Source: Mycobacterium pseudokansasii
Lineage (GTDB): Bacteria; Actinomycetota; Actinomycetes; Mycobacteriales; Mycobacteriaceae
Direction of reading: 5' to 3'
DNA: 64,000 nt
Assembly: GCF_900566075.1 (NCBI RefSeq)
Contig: NZ_UPHU01000001.1
Location: forward strand, 2,170,001-2,234,000
Part shown: one piece after another, positions 58,284-64,000 of the stretch
How positions within the stretch are numbered: the stretch's first letter is position 1
Layout of the letters: each line of letters begins with the position of its first letter
The notes under the pieces: generated by a model
The model's database searches: none
What the model was told of the DNA's origin: nothing
What the model saw: the letters and a program-made list of their open reading frames with translations, nothing else
Program-made: the position numbers and the translations under genes

Positions 58284-58289
58284 GGCCGC

Positions 58290-59093
58290 GTGGTGCCGAT
58301 TGCGACTCCTTATGAGGACCTGCTGCGCCTGGTGCTCGAAACGGGTTCGGCCAAATCCGACCGTACCGGCACCGGCACCCGCAGCCTGTTCGGCCAACAG
58401 ATCAGGTACGACCTGGCCGCCGGCTTCCCGCTGCTCACTACCAAGAAAGTCCATTTCAAGTCGGTCGCCTACGAGTTGCTGTGGTTCTTGCGCGGGGACT
58501 CGAACATCGGCTGGCTGCACCAGCACGGAGTCACCATCTGGGACGAATGGGCAAGCAGCACAGGTGATCTCGGTCCTATCTACGGGGTGCAATGGCGGTC
58601 CTGGCCGACCCCGTCGGGTGGGCACATCGACCAGATCAGCGCCGCTCTGAATTTGCTGCGCACCGATCCCGATTCGCGGCGGATCATCGTCTCGGCCTGG
58701 AATGTCGGCGATATCCCCCAGATGGCGCTGCCGCCGTGTCATGCGTTCTTCCAGTTCTACGTCGCCGACGGGCGGCTGAGCTGCCAGCTCTATCAGCGCA
58801 GCGCCGATCTGTTTCTCGGCGTGCCGTTCAACATCGCCAGTTACGCGCTGCTCACCCACATGATGGCCGCGCAGTCCGACCTTGACGTCGGCGAATTCGT
58901 CTGGACCGGCGGTGATTGCCACATTTATGACAACCACCTCGAACAGGTCCGCGAGCAATTGCGCCGTGAACCCCGACCGTACCCGAAACTGGTTCTGGCG
59001 CAGAGGGATTCGATCTTCGACTATACCTACGAGGACATCCTCGTCGAGGACTACCATCCGCACCCGGCGATCAAAGCCCCAGTAGCCGTATGA
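58290..59093 (+). CDS. thyA: thymidylate synthase ThyA
   Basis: Folate-dependent enzyme making dTMP from dUMP with methylene-tetrahydrofolate. The 267-residue protein shows [18 protein letters not shown], the catalytic Cys150 in [34 protein letters not shown] and the end [14 protein letters not shown]. The first residues are [12 protein letters not shown]. The first of two consecutive GTG codons is taken because it matches the leaderless promoter spacing. It overlaps dfrA by ATGA, coupling dTMP synthesis with regeneration of tetrahydrofolate. Confidence 0.97.
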   Translation: MVPIATPYEDLLRLVLETGSAKSDRTGTGTRSLFGQQIRYDLAAGFPLLTTKKVHFKSVAYELLWFLRGDSNIGWLHQHGVTIWDEWASSTGDLGPIYGVQWRSWPTPSGGHIDQISAALNLLRTDPDSRRIIVSAWNVGDIPQMALPPCHAFFQFYVADGRLSCQLYQRSADLFLGVPFNIASYALLTHMMAAQSDLDVGEFVWTGGDCHIYDNHLEQVREQLRREPRPYPKLVLAQRDSIFDYTYEDILVEDYHPHPAIKAPVAV

Positions 59094-59575
59094 CGACGGT
59101 GGGCCTGATCTGGGCTCAGTCAACGTCGGGTGTCATCGGCCGCGGCGGTGACATTCCCTGGCGGGTACCCGAAGACCTCGGCCACTTCAAAGGAGTCACC
59201 CTGGGCCACACGGTGGTGATGGGCCGGCGGACCTGGGACTCGTTGCCAGCCGCTGCCCGGCCTCTGCCCGGCCGGCGAAACGTGGTACTGAGCCGCCAGC
59301 CTGGCTTCCTGGCGGAGGGAGCCGAGGTGGTCGGTTCACTCGAGGACGCCCTCACCGGCCCGGGGGACACCTGGGTGATCGGCGGGGAGCAGATCTACAC
59401 CCTTGCCATGCCGGTGGCCATCAGATGTGAGGTCACCGAGGTCGACGTCGACCTACCCCGCGACGACGACGACGCCCTGGCTCCGCTGCTCGACGAGACG
59501 TGGCATGGCGACATGGGGGAGTGGCTGGTGAGCCGGTCGGGATTGCGCTACCGGTTTCACAGCTACTACCGGTGA
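59090..59575 (+). CDS. dfrA: dihydrofolate reductase
   Basis: Reduces dihydrofolate to tetrahydrofolate with NADPH. The 161-residue protein has the family landmarks [20 protein letters not shown], then [11 protein letters not shown] (Asp27-equivalent active-site region), [15 protein letters not shown] and [13 protein letters not shown]. The ATG lies inside the thyA stop. It is the ortholog of Rv2763c and the target of antifolates. The last base of its stop is shared with the start of the next gene (TGATG), so a third gene is coupled. Confidence 0.97.
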   Translation: MTTVGLIWAQSTSGVIGRGGDIPWRVPEDLGHFKGVTLGHTVVMGRRTWDSLPAAARPLPGRRNVVLSRQPGFLAEGAEVVGSLEDALTGPGDTWVIGGEQIYTLAMPVAIRCEVTEVDVDLPRDDDDALAPLLDETWHGDMGEWLVSRSGLRYRFHSYYR

Positions 59576-60792
59576 TGAGCACCATGACTGCTGCGCAGGC
59601 CCGCCGGGTGGCGGTTGCGGCACAAGGCTTCGCCGAGCCGAAACCCGCCGGCCCGATCACTCGGGCACACCTCAAGCGGCTGATCTTGCGGATCCATGTG
59701 CTGCAGCTGGACTCGGTGTCGGTAGCGGTGCGGGCACATTACGCGCCGGTATTCAGCCGCCTGGGACCCTACGACCGCGACGTGCTGGACCGCGTCGCAT
59801 GGGGCCCGCGCTCGTCGCGTTTGCTGGTCGAATATTGGGCGCACGAAGCCGCACTGATGGCCGTCGACGACTGGCCGCTGCTGCGCTGGAGGATGCGTCA
59901 TTACCGGCATGGACGTTGGGGAACTCAGATTGTCAAGGCCAACCCGCAGTTGGCCGACGACATCGTTGCCGCGGTCGCCGAACTCGGACCCAGCACTGCC
60001 GGTCAGATCGAAGCGCACCTGGCCGCGGAGCCGCGCATGCGAAAAGGAACGTGGTGGAATCGCAGCGACGCCAAGTGGGTCGCCGAGGCGCTGTTCGCCT
60101 CCGGGGTGCTCACGACCGCTACTCGCGTCGGCTTTGCCCGCCACTACGACCTGGTGGAGCGAGTACTGCCGGCAGAGGTGCTGGCGCGAGAGGTCGACGA
60201 CGACGAAGCCGTGCGCCAACTGACGCTGCGAGCCACCACCGCGCTGGGCGTCGGCACCGAGGCCGACCTTCGCGACTATTTCCGGCTGACCACCCGACAG
60301 GTCAAGCCGGCGATCGCAGAGCTGGTAGCCGCGGGTGAAATCGAGCGGGTGAATGTTGAGGGCTGGCCGGCGCCGGCCTACCTGCGGTCCGGCCAGACCG
60401 TGCCACGCCGCGACCGCGGCACCGCGCTGGTGTGTCCCTTCGACCCATTGATCTTCTTCCGGCCACGGGTCAAGCGGCTGTTCGATTTTCACTACCGCAT
60501 CGAGATCTACACCCCGGCGCCCCAACGCCAGTACGGCTACTACGTGTGGCCGCTGCTGCTGGACGGACGGCTGGTCGCGCGGGTGGACCTCAAAGCCGAC
60601 CGCGCCGCCGATGCGTTGCGCGTGGTGGGGGCGTTCGGTGAGCCCGACGCACCGCGGCCGCGGGTCGCCGCGGCACTGGCCGGCGAGCTGCAGGCGATGG
60701 CGTCCTGGCTGGGGTTGGCCGGTGTCGGCGTGTCCGGGCGCGGGGACCTGGCCGGGCAGCTTCGCACTGCGGCCAAGCAGGCCGGCGGATGA
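59575..60792 (+). CDS. YcaQ-like winged-helix DNA glycosylase family protein
   Basis: The 405-residue protein belongs to the winged-helix family that includes E. coli YcaQ/AlkX, a glycosylase that unhooks interstrand crosslinks. Several tandem winged helices are suggested. The catalytic-type QxD motif is present as Q44-L-D46 in VLQLDSVSVAVRAHY. The conserved SRLLVEYWAHEAALMAVDDW and CPFDPLIFFRPRVKRLFDF follow, as in the family. From memory the annotated H37Rv counterpart Rv2762c is much shorter, so this species may keep a full-length version. The ATG overlaps dfrA by one base and the stop overlaps hsdS by four. Confidence 0.82.
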   Translation: MSTMTAAQARRVAVAAQGFAEPKPAGPITRAHLKRLILRIHVLQLDSVSVAVRAHYAPVFSRLGPYDRDVLDRVAWGPRSSRLLVEYWAHEAALMAVDDWPLLRWRMRHYRHGRWGTQIVKANPQLADDIVAAVAELGPSTAGQIEAHLAAEPRMRKGTWWNRSDAKWVAEALFASGVLTTATRVGFARHYDLVERVLPAEVLAREVDDDEAVRQLTLRATTALGVGTEADLRDYFRLTTRQVKPAIAELVAAGEIERVNVEGWPAPAYLRSGQTVPRRDRGTALVCPFDPLIFFRPRVKRLFDFHYRIEIYTPAPQRQYGYYVWPLLLDGRLVARVDLKADRAADALRVVGAFGEPDAPRPRVAAALAGELQAMASWLGLAGVGVSGRGDLAGQLRTAAKQAGG

Positions 60793-61880
60793 GCGCCGGA
60801 CAGGTGAGACTGGGCGATCATCTCGATTTCGCCCACGGACGTGCTTTGCCGACGCGGCTGTCAGACGCCGGCTTTCCGGTCTGTGGCGCCAACGGGATCA
60901 TCGGTTATGCGGACCAACCCAATGCCCGGGGGCCGCTGATCGTCATCGGCCGGGTCGGTTCGTATTGCGGCAGCGTGCATTACCACGATTGCGACGTGTG
61001 GGTCACCGACAACGCACTCGCCTGTCGCGCCAAGCGCCCCGAGGAAACGCGCTACTGGTATTACGCACTGCAGGGCTGCGGCCTCAATCGGTATCGCGCC
61101 GGATCGGGCCAGCCGTTGCTCAGTCAGACCATCCTGCGCGACGTTTCGACGCGTGCTGCCGCCGCGCCTGACCGTTCCCGAATTGGGGAAGTGCTCGCAG
61201 CATTGGACGACAAGATCGCAGCCAACAAGCGAGTTATCGAAGCCGCCGAGGCGTTGATGCTGGCGATCGTCGACAATGTTTCTGATCGGGTGCCGCTTTC
61301 GACCCTGGCGATAAGGTCAACCGCGAGTCGCAATCCCCAGGAATTCGACGGCGCCGTCGCTTATTACAGCCTTCCCGCATTCGACGACGGCGCCCAGCCC
61401 GCCGTCGTCGACAGCCGAACGATCAAGAGCGTCAAGTTCGTTTTGACGCAGCCGTGCGTATTGTTTTCGAAGCTGAATCCGAGGATTCCGCGAATCTGGA
61501 ATGTCATCAGCTTCCCGGCGGAACTGGCGCTGACGAGTACGGAATTCGTCGTGCTGCATCCTGTTGGCGTCGATACGTCGGCGTTGTGGTCAGCTTTGCG
61601 ACAACCCGATGTCGGGGCCAGGCTCCGGCGTTGGGTGGCGGGGGTGACGGGAAGCCGTCAACGAATCCAACCGGTTGAACTTCTGCACGCACTGGTGCGC
61701 GATGTGCGGCGATTGACCACCGGACAGGCAACAGCGATATCCGGCCTGGGTGCTCTGTGCCATGGCCGACGCGTCGAATCGGCGCAGTTGGCGGCGGGCC
61801 GCGACGCGCTGCTTCCGCTCTTGGTGTGCGGCGACCTCGATGTCACAGATGCCGCGCCGATGCGCACACGACGGAATTAA
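60789..61880 (+). CDS. hsdS: type I restriction-modification specificity subunit HsdS
   Basis: Specificity subunit of a type I methyltransferase, 363 residues. Target-recognition domain 1 (RLGDHLDFAHGRALPTRLSD, then GLNRYRAGSGQPLLSQTILRD) ends in a central helix DRSRIGEVLAALDDKIAANK typical of HsdS. A second recognition domain (about residues 170-300) and a shorter C-terminal helix follow. The two domains read the two halves of a bipartite DNA site. The ATG overlaps the YcaQ-like gene. hsdM follows after 63 bases. The recognition domains cannot be interpreted as a DNA target by eye. Confidence 0.9.
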   Translation: MSAGQVRLGDHLDFAHGRALPTRLSDAGFPVCGANGIIGYADQPNARGPLIVIGRVGSYCGSVHYHDCDVWVTDNALACRAKRPEETRYWYYALQGCGLNRYRAGSGQPLLSQTILRDVSTRAAAAPDRSRIGEVLAALDDKIAANKRVIEAAEALMLAIVDNVSDRVPLSTLAIRSTASRNPQEFDGAVAYYSLPAFDDGAQPAVVDSRTIKSVKFVLTQPCVLFSKLNPRIPRIWNVISFPAELALTSTEFVVLHPVGVDTSALWSALRQPDVGARLRRWVAGVTGSRQRIQPVELLHALVRDVRRLTTGQATAISGLGALCHGRRVESAQLAAGRDALLPLLVCGDLDVTDAAPMRTRRN

Positions 61881-61943
61881 GGTACTGATCGGCCGGCGGT
61901 GGCCGCGCACTGCGGCGAAACGTCGAGATGGAGGAACCCAGGG

Positions 61944-63512
61944 ATGCCTCCCGGGAAGAAGCACGAACCGTCGACGCTCAAGGAGCTCAAGGACACGCTC
62001 TGGAAGTCCGCCAACAAGCTGCGGGGGTCTATAGGGGCGAGCCAATACAAAGACGTGATCCTTGGCCTGCTGTTCCTCAAGTACTTGTCGGACGCTGATA
62101 CCGAGCAGCGCACCGCAATCGGGGCGACGTTGTCGGCGGGCGGCACGGACGGCGGTGCGTTCACGGTGCCGCCGAACGCCCGATGGGAGTTCCTGGCCGC
62201 ACATGCCGAAGGCAAGTCGGTGATCGCCGGTGAACCAGAGAAGAGCATCGGTGCGCTGATCGACGAGGCGATGGACGCAGTGATGCAAGCTAATCCGGCG
62301 CTTGCCGTGAGCCTGCCTCGGATGTACAACCGGGACAACATCGACCAGCGCCGGCTCGGTGAGCTGCTCGGACTGTTCAGCACGGCACGTTTCAGCCGCC
62401 AGGGTGAGCATCGCGCGCGGGACCTGATGGGGGAGGTGTACGAGTACTTCATCGGCAACTTCGCTCGCGCGGAGGGAAAGCGGGGAGGGGAGTTCTTCAC
62501 TCCCGCGAGCGTGGTCAAGGTGATCGTGGAGGTGCTGGAGCCGTCACGCGGTCGGGTCTATGACCCGTGCTGCGGCTCCGGCGGCATGTTTGTGCAGACG
62601 GAGAAGTTCGCTTACGAGCACAGCGGCGACGTGAATGATATTTGTATCTACGGCCAGGAGAGCGTTGAGGAGACCTGGCGAATGGCCAAGATGAACCTCG
62701 CCGTCCACGGTATCGACAACAACGGGCTCGGTACCCGGTGGGGTGACACGTTCGTCTGCGACCAGCATGCGGGCGTCCTGATGGACTGCGTGATGGCCAA
62801 TCCGCCCTTCAACATCAAAGACTGGGCGCGTGACGAGAAAGATCCACGGTGGCGTTTCGGCGTTCCGCCCGCCAACAACGCGAACTACGCTTGGATTCAA
62901 CACATCTTGTTCAAGCTTGCACCGGGTGGCAGGGCCGGGGTGGTGATGGCGAACGGCTCGATGTCGTCGAACTCTGGCGGCGAAGGCATAATTCGCGGCC
63001 ATATCGTCGAGGCAGATCTGGTTGCCTGCATGGTCGCACTGCCGGTTCAGCTGTTCCGCAGCACCGGGATTCCGGTATGTCTATGGTTCTTCGCCATGGA
63101 TAAGAAAGCGGGTCGTCAAGGCACGATCGACCGCTCCGGCCAGGTGCTGTTCATTGACGCGCGCGAATTCGGCCATCTGGTCGACCGAACCGAGCGGGCA
63201 TTGGCCGCCGAAGAAATCACGCTTATCGGCGATACCTACCACGCGTGGCGCGGAACGCGTTCGGCTGACTCGAAAAGAATTGCTTACCAAGATATTTCCG
63301 GATTCTGCAAATCTGTGACGTTGGCGGAGATAAGAGCGGCCAACTATGCACTCACCCCGGGCCGGTACGTGGACGCACCCGAAACCGAGTGCGGGCGTGA
63401 GTCGATCGGTGGCGAAATCACACGGTTGACGGAGGAGCTGTTGACGGCGCTGGACGAGTCGGCGCGTCTGGAGGCGGTGTTGCGCAAGCAGTTGAAGCGG
63501 CTCGATGCGTGA
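61944..63512 (+). CDS. hsdM: type I restriction-modification methylase subunit HsdM
   Basis: Adenine N6-methyltransferase subunit of 522 residues. The HsdM N-terminal helical domain (LKDTLWKSANKLRGSIGASQ; YKDVILGLLFLKYLSDADTE) precedes the catalytic domain. Motif I is DPCCGSGGMFVQTE (Asp207), motif IV is NPPF (Asn286), and FSRQGEHRARDLMGEVYEYF is strongly conserved. It is closely related to M. tuberculosis HsdM (Rv2756c), which methylates DNA as a solitary type I methylase. No hsdR gene appears within the window. The ATG follows GGAACCCAGGG. Confidence 0.94.
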   Translation: MPPGKKHEPSTLKELKDTLWKSANKLRGSIGASQYKDVILGLLFLKYLSDADTEQRTAIGATLSAGGTDGGAFTVPPNARWEFLAAHAEGKSVIAGEPEKSIGALIDEAMDAVMQANPALAVSLPRMYNRDNIDQRRLGELLGLFSTARFSRQGEHRARDLMGEVYEYFIGNFARAEGKRGGEFFTPASVVKVIVEVLEPSRGRVYDPCCGSGGMFVQTEKFAYEHSGDVNDICIYGQESVEETWRMAKMNLAVHGIDNNGLGTRWGDTFVCDQHAGVLMDCVMANPPFNIKDWARDEKDPRWRFGVPPANNANYAWIQHILFKLAPGGRAGVVMANGSMSSNSGGEGIIRGHIVEADLVACMVALPVQLFRSTGIPVCLWFFAMDKKAGRQGTIDRSGQVLFIDAREFGHLVDRTERALAAEEITLIGDTYHAWRGTRSADSKRIAYQDISGFCKSVTLAEIRAANYALTPGRYVDAPETECGRESIGGEITRLTEELLTALDESARLEAVLRKQLKRLDA

Positions 63513-63544
63513 GTGAGCTCGGCGCCGTGATCAGCGGTTTGTGA
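63509..63544 (+). pseudogene. possible remnant of a second hsdS start
   Basis: A GTG overlapping the hsdM stop opens a 12-codon frame reading MSELGAVISGL and then stops. This resembles the first residues of HsdS recognition domains, and in M. tuberculosis hsdM is followed by a partial hsdS (Rv2755c). The copy here would be reduced to its start. Evidence is limited to about ten residues. Confidence 0.3.
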
Positions 63545-63762
63545 AGAAAGGTGAAACGCCGCCGCGGCATCCGGGCTCCATAACGCCGGCCGTGATAATC
63601 GGCGTTTATCTATCAAGCGGCAACAGGTCTTGGACAGCGAGCTCCGCGGCGCGAAGAGTTATCAGTTGCCATGAATCACTCCGGGCGCAGGGATAAGAGG
63701 TCGCTGTTGGTTCTCGTTTACATCGGCGATCACGGTGTTGAGCCGACAGGAATTGCGCGCTG
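63513..63762 (+). other. noncoding stretch between hsdM and the MFS gene
   Basis: About 250 bases that are AT-richer than the surroundings, with no convincing gene beyond the short hsdS-like remnant. Promoter elements of the MFS gene are expected here, but none stands out. Confidence 0.4.
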
Positions 63763-64000
63763 ATGGGGCTCCTCACTCAGTTTCGCAGTTTCAATTACCC
63801 CAGTCGTGTGCTGATGATCAACCATTTCGGCATCAACATCGGCTCCTTCATGCTGATGCCGTACTTGGCGGGGTATTTGACCGGGCCACTCGGGTTGCCT
63901 ACGTGGGCCGTGGGTTTGTTGATGGGCGTCCGCACCTTGTCCAACCAGGGCATGTTTTTGGTGGGTGGCACGTGGGCGGACCGACTTGGCTACAAGCCGC
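63763..64000 (+). CDS. MFS transporter, N-terminal part (truncated by window end)
   Basis: The first 79 codons encode an MFS-type transporter. Residues read FNYPSRVLMINHFGINIGSF, then hydrophobic segments SFMLMPYLAGYLTGPLGL and AVGLLMGVRTLSNQGMFLVG, and the MFS motif A-like GTWADRLGYKP between helices 2 and 3. This is typical of 12-helix drug/solute exporters. The ATG at 63763 is the first start with a full helix 1. The gene continues beyond base 64000, so substrate class and length are unknown. It does not match the thyX-region neighbour I recall for H37Rv. Confidence 0.78.
   Translation, partial: MGLLTQFRSFNYPSRVLMINHFGINIGSFMLMPYLAGYLTGPLGLPTWAVGLLMGVRTLSNQGMFLVGGTWADRLGYKP

Overview
The window is a high-GC actinobacterial chromosome segment. 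Gene order and protein sequence place it in a slow-growing Mycobacterium that is close to the M. tuberculosis complex but outside it. From 104 to 63512 the backbone follows, from memory, the M. tuberculosis H37Rv Rv2842c-to-Rv2756c order in reverse. It carries rimP-nusA-ylxR-infB-rbfA-nrnA-dinF, ugpAEBC, echA16, the lppV/pptT/truB/ltp1/fadE21/sirR/ribF/rpsO/lppU/gpsI/pepR block, dapB, PPE44, PE27-PPE43, fabG5, thyA-dfrA and hsdS/hsdM. Blocks typical of H37Rv are missing: the type III-A CRISPR-cas locus and IS6110 region after echA16, the IS between truB and ltp1, ald, and vapBC pairs. Other genes sit in their places. I cannot name the species from the sequence alone.

Layout. 1-7.9 kb: translation and RNA genes plus a MATE transporter. 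8-12.1 kb: a complete glycerophosphodiester-type ABC importer. 12.2-18.9 kb: echA16, two tandem PPE-SVP genes, two small conserved proteins, a CocE-type hydrolase and a DUF3558-like exported protein. 19-22.8 kb: a WXG100-like protein, a DUF1023 hydrolase and three tandem lppV-type lipoproteins with a mosaic structure. 22.8-35.8 kb: 4'-phosphopantetheine metabolism (pptH-pptT), truB, lipid enzymes, sirR, ribF-rpsO, lppU, PNPase, a processing peptidase and a nitronate monooxygenase. 36-40.8 kb: an oxygenase-centred cluster (SRPBCC protein, PF10118 ferritin-like protein, FAD/2Fe-2S reductase, Rieske oxygenase, NAD-dependent dehydrogenase). 40.8-43.8 kb: a divergent pdxS/pdxH pair without pdxT, then remnants of an AraC regulator and a quinone-oxidoreductase-like gene. 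43.9-57.3 kb: dapB, a membrane protein, flavodoxin, PPE44, an acyl-CoA ligase, PE27-PPE43, a single-chain long-chain acyl-CoA carboxylase, fabG5 and two acyl-CoA dehydrogenases. 57.3-64 kb: a 19-bp tandem repeat, a dienelactone hydrolase, thyA-dfrA, a YcaQ-like protein, type I methylase subunits hsdS-hsdM with no hsdR in view, and the start of an MFS transporter.

How they work together. Many genes are translationally coupled by ATGA/GTGA overlaps (rimP-nusA, ugpA-ugpE, ugpB-ugpC, pptH-pptT-truB, fabG5-fadE-fadE, thyA-dfrA, Rv2762c-like-hsdS). Several others have a TANNNT -10 element 5-8 bases before the start codon, predicting leaderless transcripts. The least ordinary parts are the lppV array, the oxygenase cluster, the relocated or duplicated pdxS-pdxH pair, the fatty-acyl activation/carboxylation/oxidation locus interleaved with PE/PPE genes, and several gene remnants that record past rearrangement. 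No wholly new defence system or CRISPR array was found.
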